From Halichoerus grypus (taxonomy: Eukaryota > Chordata > Mammalia > Carnivora > Phocidae), in NCBI RefSeq assembly GCF_964656455.1, contig NC_135717.1:139328308-139392307 (forward strand): DNA of 64,000 nt, written 5' to 3'. Made by a program: the position numbers and the translations under genes. Below are positions 1 to 12,292 of the stretch, in pieces. The notes below the pieces were generated by a model that worked only from the letters and a program-made list of their open reading frames with translations, ran no database searches and was not told where the DNA came from. Position 1 is the stretch's first letter. Every line of letters begins with the position of its first letter.

Positions 1-403
1 TCTTTCTGTTAATTTTAACCTTTTTGGGAAAGAGCTCTTTGTATTATGTAAAGTTAAACTTTAGCTTTCCTGAAGTTTTCCTAGTCATTTACAAAGGTCG
101 AATTTCTTTATGAGCTGAAATCCTCCTTAAAATAATATGAACAATATCACGCAGCCGTAATTTTAAAGTGATGACACACTTTATTCCAAGGGGTGCCCTG
201 CATTGTTTCATAGTGTGTTCATTAATCAAAGGTCATGGTATATATGTTGCATTATCATAATTTTCTAATTAATTTATTCTTTATACATGCTTATACATGT
301 TCCAATTGCATTTCATTAACTCATAGTTTTCTTGTAATGTTGTGCTTTCTTTCCATGTTCAAAGAATCTCTTTAATTCAATTTCTCTGTTTCTCCTCATA
401 CAG

Positions 404-472
404 TCTGGCAGCCAGATATGCAACTCAGTCTAATCACAGTGGAATTGCAACCAGTCAAAAAAAGCCTACTAG
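404..472 (+). CDS. NAV3: NAV3 internal coding exon (69 bp)
   Basis: Neuron navigator 3 is a large cytoskeletal protein with an N-terminal CH domain, a central microtubule-binding region and a C-terminal AAA+ domain. This exon follows a pyrimidine-rich acceptor (tctcctcatacag) and ends at a GTCAGT donor. Its first base completes a codon begun in the previous exon, which is outside the window. The reading is LAARYATQSNHSGIATSQKKPT plus a split Arg codon, which I recognise from NAV3 a little downstream of its CH domain. It leaves two bases of a codon, and exon 3626-3765 starts with the G needed for Arg. The open frame runs a few codons into the intron, so the boundary rests on splice consensus and protein match. 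Exon number is not assigned. Confidence 0.93.
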
Positions 473-3400
473 GTCAGTTAATATCTCTAATTTATTGCTT
501 GTTAGTGATAATAAAGTAACTGCCCAGTGTTATTTTGTCCTATCATTCTAAATTTTTTTCATAAATTACATACTTCTGGATGAAAAGTTTAGAAGACTGA
601 ATTCTTCCAAGTGGATTTCCATATGCATTCTCGGGGATGAGCATGTCTGTGTTAGATCATTAAATGGGTTTTGGCTTCTTCTGTTTTAGTTTTGTTATAT
701 ATACTGTTATGACTGGGCTGAAGTCTAGCTTCTAAGCTTAGAGAAAGTCAAGGAAAACATTACTTGGAAGGCCCCATTCCTTCCAGGTTACAGAATCTGA
801 GAGTTACAAGAATGTAATTGTTTTTCGAGATGGGCATGCATTAATTATTGCACATTTTGAAGCAGAACTGAGAAACACTGGTAGCTTTTTGTGGGGAGGT
901 TAGCACCAGGTCACAAAGTTAACCTGGACTGTTCCTTTATCTGTAATAGTTGAAATTTTTGCTTCTTTCTGACATACATATTTTAAAGACAGTCTGTTAT
1001 AGCAAATGACTGTATTATATATCCTGTTTGGAAAATACTGATTGATAAATGTATATTGAAAGTGTTTGATGTTTTTTTAAAAAAATGTTAAGTTGCCGAA
1101 GGCATGATGGTACAGCTGAATGAAGTCACAGCAAATGTGTTTGGAACCCCTGATTATTATGTGATTATATCTGCCCTCTCCCTTACTGGGGAAGTATCTC
1201 TGTGGTGGCTTCCTAATCACTGCTCAGATAATGTATTGTATTATGCAATGTTTGACCACAAGGATGGCTTATGATGCCTTGATGTGAGGTATGTGCTTTT
1301 CCTCTTGCCTTGGTTTTCTAAGTTATGTTCATTTCCATAGTAATTAAAATGATTCGGGAGAGAAAAATTTAAAGGGTATTTAATTAAAAGGAAAAATGAT
1401 ATAAATTCAAATGTGCAAAATACAGTGACCTGCCATGTACAGTTTTTATTACCACTTCTAAGACTCATGCATATAAAGTATATTTTAAGTACATTAATTT
1501 AATAGAACATTTCTCTCTCTGTCTTTTGTTGGCTTCATTCTCATTTCTCTTTTTATTACTTTGATGAATGATCTGGAGCTCTGGCTGCCTGTCAAATTAG
1601 GGTAATGAGAAGACCAAATGGATTTTTTAATTTGTTTTAATTTGTTCTTCTGAGAACTAAAGATCACTTGGCTTCATGGGTCACAGTAAAGATTAAAATG
1701 CAATTTAATTGCTTTCTAGAAACAGGTCAAGTTTCATTGCAAGCAGGGCAAGTTTTGTGACAAAATTTGTTTATACATGTGAGTTTGGAATGAACTTTCT
1801 AAGTCTGTAGCTGTGTCTGCAGGAATAGTTCTTAGATTTATTATGATTGGGGCATTTGGCCAAATTAATTAATTGAGTTCTTTCTTTAGAGTGCAGTCAT
1901 TGGTACTCAAAATTCCTGGTGTCTTTGGTTTTGTGCTATACTTACATACCCTCTAGATCCATTTGAGCAAAAGTTAAATGCCGGAATCATTTGGAAAAGT
2001 TTCCAATCTTGTACATGGCACAGCTTCTAATTAGCAAAATAGCTGAAGGAACTATTTATTAGCCATATGTATTTAAACTCCAGAATACAGTCAACATTTT
2101 GAAACTATTAACTATTCCAAGAAAGCAGCACTTGTGTTTTTAAGCTGGTATTTGTGTTTTCCTGATGTTCATTCCCTGTTGCAATACCTGTTACTATTTT
2201 AAAAAGTAGCTATAGTATTTAAGAGTTTGATTTCCTAATAATCTACGGAAATAATATATCAATTATGAAGGTGAGTCAAAATATGAAAATAGTAACAACT
2301 GATCTTGAAATTGTGATATATTGGGCACCAATATAACAGATATAAACACCCTTTTTCATCTTAAAAATTTAGTATAGAGAACAGTAAAAATTCCCGTGCT
2401 TCATTTATACGGGCTGGAGTTTTTTTTTTTTTCTTTTAAAATAGAAATTATCAGAGCAGTACACAGTGACATGCACATGGTGGCAGCAAATAGTAGCCAA
2501 GACGCTGACATCCTTTAGTATCATGTTGTTAAATATGACTTAGAATGCTAATATTAGTTCTACGCAGATTGTGTATTGTACATATACAGTACGTTAATAG
2601 TGTAGAATAAAATACAGCGATTGTACATTGTAGGCGCCATTCATGAAATAATTGATTCTTTAATTTTAAGGTGGAAACTACTTAAACAGCGACATAAATG
2701 ATCCACACGGGTATTTAATTTTAGTCCACATAAAATAACAGCAAATTACAACCTAATGTCAAACTTCCCCTAAGTTTAACACAGTCTGCCTATTATTTCC
2801 TCTTGTCCTGTCTTTCATCCCCAAAGACTAGCTGAAGTCACTGTCCCTGTAGGTGTATTTTGCATTGCCATTCTGCTAACAGAGATTTTCTGCTTCTGAG
2901 ACCTGCATCCTTCCTTGTCATAGCACCTCTGTGGTCAGCTGGCCACACTTGTAAGACAACCAGCTGAAAGTCTAGGTGCTTATTTTTGGCAAAACGATTA
3001 AAGAAAAGAAATTTTTTGAGGCAGACCAGTAAAATATAAATTAACTCGTGACCTTGGTCTCTGCACCATGTTTGAATTAGAATAGCTTACTACCTTAGAT
3101 ACACACTAAGCATTTGCTATTAGCAATTTGTTCAGTAACTTTATTCTTCTTGTTATTATCAAGTTGACTTAGGAAACAACTATCTAAGAGAAAAATAAAT
3201 GTCCCATACATTGAAAAGAACAACTTAACAACTGCAAATAGCTGATTAATACCCCAAGAACATAATACATTTGTGTTATTTCCCTTGCTTTTCATGTAAT
3301 TGGTATAGTATTTTTAAGTCAAAGTGTTATTCCTCAGGGTGTGGTAAGTATGACTTTTTAAGTGAAAGGTTACTTTATTTCTAATTGCTCTACATTACTG

Positions 3401-3625
3401 ATATCATTTTAGGGCATGTTGATTGAAAAGTGAAGCAAGATTTTTCTGAAGATTCTTAATCCTTGTGTTTAGCTATTTATCACTGAAACCACCATTTTCT
3501 GCTAAATAGATTTTAGAACATCATATATTGTGCTTTTTCCATTAAGGCCTCCCCAATCGGAACCTCCTACCCCCTATCTTTTTGTAATATACAATAATGA
3601 TGTAATTTTTCTTATACTATTTCAG
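473..3625 (+). other. NAV3: NAV3 intron (3.15 kb)
   Basis: This is AT-rich intron between a GTCAGT donor and the acceptor ttatactatttcag. I see no recognisable young repeat, RNA gene or convincing extra exon. Short open frames at 1241-1468 and 3095-3295 on the minus strand have no coding character. Confidence 0.85.
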
Positions 3626-3765
3626 GCTTCCAGGTCCCTCTAGGGTACCAGCTGCCGGCAGCTGCAGCAAGGTCCAGGGAGCCTCTAATTTAAATAGGAG
3701 AAGTCAGAGCTTTAACAGCATTGACAAAAACAAGCCTCCAAATTATGCAAATGGCAATGAAAAAG
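3626..3765 (+). CDS. NAV3: NAV3 internal coding exon (140 bp)
   Basis: This coding exon is bounded by acceptor ttatactatttcag and donor GTAAGT. The first G completes an Arg codon from exon 404-472. The reading is then LPGPSRVPAAGSCSKVQGAS, NLNRRSQSFNSIDKNKPPN and YANGNEK, ending on one base of an Asp codon that exon 13961 finishes (G|AT). It contains the RRSQSFN motif that NAV2 and NAV3 share at this place. The segment is basic and Ser-rich, as expected for the disordered linker between the CH domain and the microtubule-binding core. The match to NAV3 is unambiguous. Confidence 0.95.
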
Positions 3766-5800
3766 GTAAGTGTTTGCCTGTTACATCATTATGGCACAAG
3801 TCTAACGTATTGGTCTTGTAAATTACATGCTAAGTCCGATATTTGAGCAGTGTTAATGCCTTTTGGAATGGGGTCGTTATCAGTGTGGTTTCATGTTTTC
3901 TAACTTCCCCCTCCTGAATTCCAGCTTTCTTTAGGGCTTTTCTTACCTGAAGAACATTTTAAAGAAGTAAACTCATTTATTTTAAAGTGGCTAATTATAT
4001 ACCCAAGTATAAAATCTGTTTCCCCAAAACATTTCCTCCTGGTTGCATATAAATAGCATTTTCTTTTGTCTTCTCATGTTTTATGAACAATTATTTTAAA
4101 ATCATAAATCTATATTAGGTTTATTTGAATCTTTAGCTTCAGTTGATATAAATGCCATAAGTGTTTTGGGCATCAAACATTGAGACATAATTAGGGTGGA
4201 TATTTAATCTTTGATAGCAGCAGGACACAGAAATAATGCGACCTTAGCTTTCCCCAAAGAGACAGGTTATCCACGTTTGCTTTATTTTCTTGAAAGAGTA
4301 CGGGATAGAAATATCAGATCACAAAATCATCGGGAAGAAAGGACACTTAGTGGAAATCTGTGTGAAAGGCAAATTATATATTAACTAGATGACACACAAT
4401 TCTTTGTGTTGTGCACAGTGTGCTTTTAACAAGGGGCTTGCTTGATACATTGCACTGTGGAGCATGGGTTCATGTGAGAGAGGGTGCATTTTACATCTAA
4501 ACCAGGAGAAAATCAAGAACCTATACTGTTGTAGGCAGAGTGACTGTGTGAGGGACTAAGGCCTGTGGCTGGCTTTTGACTTAGTTCCTTCAAATCCATA
4601 TAACTTTAACTTCTCTTTATAGTATTTAACTTTCCATGCAACAAAACATGAAGTTCAAAAGTAACAAACATGCTTAGTTAGTAGAATAGCTGGCAAATTC
4701 ACCAGGTAGGAATTTTTTTGCTCAAATCAGATCATTTCAGATTGTTTCATACAGATGATATGATCTGATAACTTTCTCTAATTTAGACACGAATTGACAG
4801 ATAATCTATGAATCAGCACTTTTGTGAAAATTTCTCATGCATTAAAACAAAATTAGACAGAACATAAATCCCTGAAAGCAAGGCAGTGTGTCTTGATCCC
4901 TATAATATTCCCTGTTCTTGAGTGGAATGGAAAAAGAAAATAATGTATAACTGGAAGTTAGGAGTTTGTCTTTAAAATATAAAACCTCTGATTTAGGAAC
5001 CTAAGAAATTTTACTGGACACTTACATTTTTCCTGAGGGAAAGGGAGAAAACAATTACTCAGAAAAACTTTCTTTGTTGTTTTGTGACTTTCCTAGAAAG
5101 TGTCATACAGAGTCTGTATGTGTGTGAAAGTTTAAGGGAGAGTTTGTTTAGACATACAGATGTGTTGAATGGACGTATCCAGTTTAACTACATGATTCTA
5201 CAATTATGTAATATTTTTGCAAGAAATTACTAATAATATTGACAAAGAGACTTAGAAATGCTTCAGATGATCTCACATTTTGATATCATAATGTATCTGA
5301 AATATTCTGTCAGGTGACATGGTTTTCTGTGTTTCTGGCATCTAAAAGTAAGAATCTAAAGGTAGACAAACATTTCTATTTTTCCATAGCCATTCAACCT
5401 CTCTTATGAGCAAAATTAGGAAGTAGTAATATTTACAATAACCACAAGGTGGAGACAGATGACATACATCATGAGGTTTTTGATTCAAAAAAGCAGATTT
5501 CCTTAGGTCCACATCTACAGCAAAATACAGGGTTTTCCTTACTTTTAATTCCCAAATAACTAAAAATTCAAAAGCATTTAAACTGTGTGATCTCACAGTC
5601 ACAAATATTTATAGTATGTCCAATATAGGCATTAAATGTCTAAAAACCGCCAATAAGAACTGAAGCATAAATTGCATCATATGATTGTTACATGGCATTT
5701 TCTATTACTGTGGAGTTACAACTTTATCAATACATCCAATATCAGTATTTCTAAATTGATCATTCTGTCATGCTATTTTATATTTCTAAAATACTGTCTT

Positions 5801-6051
5801 GGGGCACCTGGGTGGCTCAGGTTGTTAAGCATCTGGCTCTTGATTTCAGCTCAGGTCATGATCTCAGGGTCATGGGATTGAGTGTCACATCAGGTACAAT
5901 ACTCAAGGTGGAGTCTGCTTGAGATTCTCTCTCCCCTTCTCCCTCTGTCTCTTCCGCCACTTGTGCACACATTCTCTCTCCCGCTCTCTAAAATAAGTAA
6001 GTAAGTAAGTAAGTAAGTAAATAAATAAATAAATAAAATATTTTTAAAAAT
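5801..6051 (+). mobile_element. CAN-SINE (tRNA-derived), old copy
   Basis: The element starts at ggggcacctgggtggctcag and has the box-B-like segment ggtcatgatctcaggg, a CT-rich middle and a tail made of (AAGT)n followed by (AAAT)n. Several differences from the copies at 10866 and 30944 show it is older. Degenerate flanks (aaaatactgtctt on the left, aaaatgttatctt on the right) look like a decayed target-site duplication. It lies in sense orientation within the NAV3 intron. Confidence 0.9.
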
Positions 6052-6647
6052 AAAATGTTATCTTAAATTGTAAGAACAAACAAAATGATAAACATTACAT
6101 ACGAAACAATTTATAATTTACTCTTTAGGCTATTAGAGGGGAATATCTTCTTGGATAGGAATGTTTTATTTAATCTTTTTGAGCTGGATATTTATAGTGG
6201 TAGCACAATCTATATAAAAATAGAAAATTTCTTCTGCTGACAAGCTGATCTCTGTCACAAACTGGTCTGCATACATATTCTTGATATGATCAAGTAAGGT
6301 GAAAACTAAGTAAGAGTTTTCAAAGGTCACAGTATTATAATGACAGAATTCAGAAAGTAGGAACTTGAGTAATTAATTGCTACTCCTTTTTTAGTTATTA
6401 GAAAGTGTAACATTTAAATTTAACAAATTAAGATATTTTACTTGAGGGATTAACCAAATTATCTGCAATGTGTTCCCTGAATGCCTCTAAGTGGAAATAT
6501 ACTTTCTACTTTCTTTAACAAGTCTTGGGTGATGAGTTATAGGAACCACTTGAAGAATCTCTAGAATTTGTGATAGACAATAAAGATTTATTCACAATTA
6601 AAACAATTTCATTTCCCTATTAAAAAACATACTGTTGAAAGCACAGT

Positions 6648-6850
6648 GGGGCACCTGGGTGGCTCAGTCATTAAGTGTCTGCCTTTGGCTCAGGTCATGA
6701 TCCCAGGGTCCTGGGATCCAGCCCTGCATCAGGCTCCCTGCTCAGCAGGAAGCCTGCTTCTCCCTCTTCCACTCCCCCTGCTTGTGTTCCCTCTCTTGCT
6801 GTGTCTCCCTCTGTCAAATAAATAAATAAAATCTTAAAAAAAAAAAAAAA
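6648..6850 (+). mobile_element. CAN-SINE with poly(A) tail
   Basis: This is a complete tRNA-derived SINE from ggggcacctgggtggctcag through a CT-rich body to aaataaataaaatctt and an A-run. Near-identical flanks (aaagcacagt and aaagcatagt) are the likely target-site duplication. Confidence 0.92.
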
Positions 6851-9404
6851 GCATAGTAGCTTTTCACCTGTATAGCATTGTAACAGTAACTTATTTGCAA
6901 ATTGTGTGACTTATGAAAGGAAATCAGTAGGGAATCACAAACTGCCACTTCAAAAGATCCATCTAATATCATTTTAATAATAATACAATTCAAGAAATAG
7001 GGTGTTCATTTCACCATTTTTCAAATGAATTAAAATGTCCGTGAACATGGCCATAGATGCCCCTTTGTAGAGAAGGTGGAAAAGAAATGTTGTCACGGCA
7101 AGAGGCAATGGGTGGCACCCTTCTGCTGAAATGGAATGTGGGAACAGATTTTTCAGAACAAATGGTGAAATGAAGATAGCACTGTTTGTAGAGAAGAATT
7201 TCTTCTGAGAGTCCCAAATTTCTTCTCTTGGTGACCTGCCGTTCAGATACTGACAATGAATAATACGTTCTGACGACAGCATTTATCAATTTGCCCATAC
7301 ACTGCAGACAAGATGTATGCTTTAAAGAAAAATTAAATACCTACTCCCTGGAAATCGGGGATCATGTGAAAATGGTGCCCTGGTTCATTTATATATACAC
7401 TTTCTATGCTTGAAGCAGATTATCTTAAGAAATCATTCTTGTTGTATAAAATCTGGGTATTAAATATGAAAAAAAGCTACACAGTTTCATATTATTAGGA
7501 ATGTAAATATCCCTAGCTTTATTTGGAATTCAGTTATTGAACTATGCTCTGTAAACCCTTTTTGCTTGACAGAGTTTATTAGCAGAGAGTTGTTTTTCTT
7601 GTTGCTAAGAAACATGCCAGAGGGCATTTTGCCATCTTTTTATTGTTTCTTCCAAGTGATTCTTACATTGTACCTACACATTTACTAAAGAGATGTCCTT
7701 TCTGTTCTCCTGGATCCTAATAAAGTGTCCTCTGCTGTGGAAGGGTTCACTTTCATTTACACTCAACACAGGTAGAATAGGATTGATACTGAGAATTTGG
7801 CAACATTGCAGTTGAAATTTTAAAACTATAAGGTTAACGTGAATGTTGTATTAGTAATGGAATTTTGACTGCTAAAATGTAGCTATCTGATTCTTAAGTA
7901 CTTTCTCTGTTTTTTTGTTAATTGCTCTGAAATTATTGTAGTATCAAAGAACTAAACTGTTTTATTTTCTTTTCAAGGCAATGCAAATATGTTTTACTTA
8001 TTATATTGCTTTACTAGTGACTGAATTATGTGTTCCACCATGACTTTTTGCTTTATTTCCTTGAGACTTATATAAGCCTAAAATGAAATGTGAAATGAAA
8101 ATTGCAAGCTAATCTTAGGGATTTTCATGAGGTAACATAAATAGGTACATATATTAGGTGATATGATTAAGGGGACTTGAGAATATATATTGTTTGTTTA
8201 TGTATAAATGCTCACATCTTGAGGTGTACACGTATTATACATGCCTGTACACAAATTACATACTTTTTCCCCAAAACTGGCTGGCGAATGAAAGTTTCCT
8301 TAAATTTCACAATACTCCACAAAGTGGCACTGTAACATTGCATGAGCAGAACGGACAGCACCTCTGGGGTCCCTGTAATCTCACTCCATGTTTCTTTTAA
8401 GTCATCCTAAATTTGATGATTGAGACATTGCACGAGTAATCATTCATGGAAGGTAGTGTGCTCAGGTGAACAAGGGCCCAGTTGGTAACAAGACATATTT
8501 GGATTTGAATGCTACATTTTTTAATTATTTAAAAAAATTTTTTTTTTTTACCTTTTAAAGGGTTCAAATGTATTTTGGCATGTTATTGTGAAATGAGAGT
8601 CTAAGGTGACCAATTGCCATGGTCACATTGATAAATCATTTCCTTCGTTTCACCATGACCTGTGGTACTGAAGTTGCCCTGTATTTCCCAGGGATCATAG
8701 ATATCAGGGAGTACGATGTCCACTACACAGTGAATACTTTAAAATGAATGGTGCTATTGTCATCATTTTTGTTACTTTGTGTTACCTTGTAATTGTTATT
8801 CTGTTGTTACTTTGTAAGTTGAAAGCTGGTTTGCTTGCATCTAAGCAACATACAATTCAGGAAGAAAGAAGAGGTAAATAGGTTGAGGATGGTTCCTGTG
8901 TCCTTTCTCAGGCTAACAGCACTGTTGGCAACATGGTGCTAATGTTCCACAGGGAAATGTCCTTATCTAAACTTTTCATATACCTGTTGTGACTGCCACA
9001 TTTGTCAATGTGTATTCATTTTACTAGAACTGGATTGGCATTTTTTCCAGGTCATCAATGTTATTTATTTATTTTTTTGTAAGATGAGATAACTAAAAAT
9101 TAACTCTGTCGATTTACATATTTTCTAAGCATGAATTAAAATCTATTCTTATATTAACTCAGAAGGATAGTGCAGGTAAGATGCCCAAGGAGATAGTATA
9201 TAATGTATTAAGTAGAAAGTGTCTCCTATCACATTCTCCCCATTTGTATTCTGCCCATCGAGGAAGAAGGACACCATGCTTCAAGGAGTTACCCATTTAA
9301 CTTCACTACTGTGACAAACATGTGGCATTCTAGAGAGCCACACCAGCAGAATTTCTGGGTAAAAGCGAACATATAGAAAAAAGAGAGAGTGAAAAGCCTC
9401 CAAA

Positions 9405-9625
9405 ATTTGGAGTCTGAAAAACCTGAGCTCCAATTGTGATTTTCTCTTTTCTAAGTTTTACTATATGTGTGAATTGGAACAAGTTACTTTCGCTTTTTAA
9501 GCTTCAGTTTTCCCATTTATAGCAGGAGAAATCATGAGTATATTGCAGATGATTAGGGGTTTAAGTGAGATCCCATGTATGAAGAGCTTTCAGTGTGATT
9601 CTGTGTATCAAAGTGCTTGGGGAAA
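9405..9625 (+). repeat. MIR-type SINE remnant
   Basis: The order of conserved MIR words is visible: gaattggaacaagttacttt, cttcagttttcccatttata, then a segment resembling the MIR 3' part. It is ancient and diverged. Extent is approximate. Confidence 0.6.
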
Positions 9626-9660
9626 AGTGAGCAGTTGATAAATAATATTTGGTTGTAGTG

Positions 9661-9722
9661 GAGTTTATGATGGAGGAAGTGGAGGAGGAGGAAGAGGAGG
9701 AAGGAAAGGAGAGCGAGTGGAA
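9661..9722 (+). repeat. Purine-rich GGA/GAA simple tract
   Basis: A run dominated by G and A with repeated GGAGGAAG-like units lies just upstream of a 5'-truncated SINE. Purine mirror tracts of this kind are common in introns. Confidence 0.7.
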
Positions 9723-9759
9723 GAAAATTTCTCTTTAGGGGCTAGAGACAAGAAGGCAG

Positions 9760-9929
9760 GTTCAGCTCAGATCATGATCCCAGAGTTCTGGGATCGAGCC
9801 CCGCATTGGGCTCCCTGCATGGCAGAGAGCCTGTTTCTCCCTCTCCCTCTCCCTCTGCTGTTTCCCCTGCTTGTTCTCTCTCTGTCTCTCTGTTAAATAA
9901 ATAAACAAAACATTAAAAAAAAAAAAAAA
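9760..9929 (+). mobile_element. 5'-truncated CAN-SINE
   Basis: The copy begins inside the tRNA-like head (ttcagctcagatcatgatcc) and lacks the usual ggggcgcctgggtggctcag start. It ends in aaataaataaacaaaacatt plus an A-run. The flank aaggcagg occurs on both sides, which supports a genuine 5'-truncated insertion and not later deletion. Confidence 0.88.
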
Positions 9930-9963
9930 GGCAGGGCTGTAGGCAAAGACAGGCTCTGCAAAT

Positions 9964-11132
9964 TCAAGGCAGAGCCATTTCAAGGATGCCTTTAAATATG
10001 TGCATTAGATATCTGGTCATTTCCTCATATCTCATAACAACTCGTTCATAGTCAGGAGCTGAGTTATCAACATTCGGAACTGTATCTGCGAGACTGGGCT
10101 CCTGAATATTGCACACAGAAATCGCAGGGGAACTAGAATTTGTGGCAGTACCCACTGCCAAGGAGCTGCACACGCTACCTTTTCAGCAGCTGCTGTTGTG
10201 CAGCCTTGGTTGTGAGGAGTCCAGGGAGACTCTTAAAATTCCAGTGCCTTCCTGATGCACAACAACTATGATTTGCCCTCTTAATGAGACCTGAAGCACC
10301 TCACTGCTACTATATAGAGACAGGCTGGGGACAGATCAAGAGCTGAGCTTTGAGAAGTGGCTTCTGTGTGTGTACTCCTCTGAGAACGATTTTACAGCTG
10401 TTTCTGTGACCGTGACTGTGGTTTGGATGTGGATGTCATAATTTGGAGTCCCTCCTGTCTCATTTTTGAGAGTAGTGATGTTGAAATTCCTCTTCTGTAC
10501 TTGAACTGTTGTAGCAGTCTATCTAGCTGATGGCAGCACACTTAAGACGCATCCTGACAGATTCCCTTCCACCTTTTCCTCTCATTCCCACCAAAGCTCC
10601 CAGGCATGCAGGGATAGGAGTCTCCTGACTTCTTAACTCAGTTGCAGATACACAGAAGATCCACACTCAATTTGTGGCCATCAGGAAAACCTGATGGGCT
10701 TCTTTTGTTTGCAATATCCCTTGTCACAAATTGTCTAGCATCCAGTGAATACAGAACTGGCCGTTGTTCTGGAAGTTCAAAGGGCAAAGAATATTCATGC
10801 TGCACAGCTAGGGAACATTTAACAAATTCAGCCCCATCGGGTACTGTCATAAGAAACATTCTTTAGGGGCGCCTGGGTGGCTCAGTTGGTTAAGTGGCTG
10901 CCTTTGGCTCAGGTCATGATCCCAGGGTTCTGGGATCGAGCCCCACGTCGGGCTCCCTGCTCGGCGGGAGGCATGCTTCTCTCTCTCCCACTCCCCCTGC
11001 TTGTGTTCCTTCTCTCGCGTTCTCACTCTCTGTCAAATAAATAAAATAAAATCTTTAAAAAAAAAAAAAAGAAACATTCTTTAGAGCTGATAATGTCAGC
11101 AATTGCCGTGTTTTCTGAGTCCATTCAACCTT
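9964..11132 (-). pseudogene. Possible processed-pseudogene remnant, parent not recognised
   Basis: Read on the minus strand, this tract has a protein-like, stop-poor course shared between frames. A 73-aa open segment (10638-10859) contains LPFELPEQRPVLYSLDARQF. Downstream stretches contain TVTVTETAVKSFSEEY and, at 9964-10173, SAPDYERVVMRYEEMTRYL. The segments are separated by stops and frame changes, and a younger SINE (10866-11070) interrupts the tract. This is what a decayed intron-less gene copy looks like, but I do not recognise the parent and no poly(A) tail can be separated from the neighbouring SINE tail. An old retroelement ORF is the main alternative. Confidence 0.35.
10866..11070 (+). 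mobile_element. Young CAN-SINE with long perfect target-site duplication
   Basis: This is a full-length SINE from ggggcgcctgggtggctcag to aaataaaataaaatctttaa plus an A-run. The flanks aagaaacattctttag (from 10851 and from 11069) match perfectly. The copy still carries CpGs (ccacgtcgggct, ctcggcggga, ctctcgcg), which suggests a recent insertion. It splits the minus-strand pseudogene-like tract. Confidence 0.95.
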
Positions 11133-11312
11133 TGTTACTCGAAACATGGTTTGTGACCAGAGGCATTGTCATCCTCTGGAGCTTGTTAGAAATGCAGAAT
11201 CTCAGGGCCCACAGCAGATCTGCTGCATCATGATGCGGTGTGTAGTCAGTAGGATCCCCAGGTTACTTACGTGCCCATTAAAGTTTGAGAACTTCTATTA
11301 AGTTCAACACTT
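11133..11312 (+). repeat. MER5A-like hAT DNA transposon fossil
   Basis: The series gagcttgttagaaatgcaga, atctcagggcccac, ggatccccaggttactta and attaaagtttgagaac follows the MER5A/B (hAT-Charlie) consensus as I remember it. It is ancient and non-coding. Confidence 0.75.
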
Positions 11313-11533
11313 AGGATGTCAGACATTCTATGCATAATCACAGGCATGGTCTTTGCTTTAATGGAACGTACAGTAGAGTAGGAAACAGGCAATTACACTA
11401 GAGTTACAATGGTTATAAGAGAGGAAATAATAAACTATGTGAAAATGCAAAAGAGCCATCGAATCCAGATTTGGTGCTGGGATGATCAGAAATGGGGGTG
11501 GGCATAATGCTTTTGGTTTGTTTTTGGTTTTTG

Positions 11534-11560
11534 GTTGTTGTTGTTGTTGTTGTTGTTGTT
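11534..11560 (+). repeat. (GTT)n microsatellite
   Basis: About nine tandem GTT units are visible directly. Confidence 0.95.
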
Positions 11561-12160
11561 TCCAGAGGAAGTGAGACCTTACCAATAAATGGCAAATATT
11601 GAAGAAATATTTGGTAGGCATTTCTAACTGCAGGTAGTCAGTGTGCTCATTCTGCTACTGAGAATGATTCAAATTATGATGAAATGTTATCGGTCTCTGG
11701 AAGGGATCGTAATGTGTAAGTGAAAAAAATTTGGAATTACCTGTACTTAAAAGAGATTGAAGTAAAAGATTGAAATCCATTAACAGAGAGTGAATGTATT
11801 TGAGACACTGGATACTTTGAAGCTTGTTGGATTTGTTTGTCTTGAATTAGTCAATACTCCTGCTGTTTTTCAGAACATCTTAGTGTTTATGTACGAACCT
11901 AATGGATTTCTACAAATATTCTAGAAATGGACATAATTACAGACTTACATGAATACTGAAAAACATCAATTTATCATCATAGGCTGTACAATTTATATAT
12001 ACCATGTAAGCATTTTGACTTTTCAGTAAACTATTACATTTTAATGTAGAGTATGTATGTACAGTCTTACATTAACTTTTGCCAGCTGAAATATGGAATT
12101 GTAGAAAAGTAAGGAGTATTAGAGTTAATGTTGGTATGCCAATTTTTAAAACAAATATAA

Positions 12161-12292
12161 AGGAGGGCACTTGTGATGAGCACTGGGTGTTGTATGTAAG
12201 TGATGAATCACTAAATCCTATGCCTGAAACAAATATTATACTGTATGTTAACTAACTGGAATTTAAATAAAAATTTGGTAGAAAAAATTATT
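12161..12292 (+). mobile_element. Degraded carnivoran L1 3' end
   Basis: The words gagcactgggtgttgtatgt, cctgaaacaaatattatact and gttaactaactggaattta are the 3' end of carnivoran LINE-1, in sense orientation. The flanks aaatataaa on both sides may be the target-site duplication. It is strongly 5' truncated. Confidence 0.75.

Noticed and set aside
5801..11070. tRNA genes at the SINE heads
   Set aside because: The tRNA-like boxes belong to CAN-SINEs with A-rich tails and target-site duplications; there is no intact tRNA cloverleaf.
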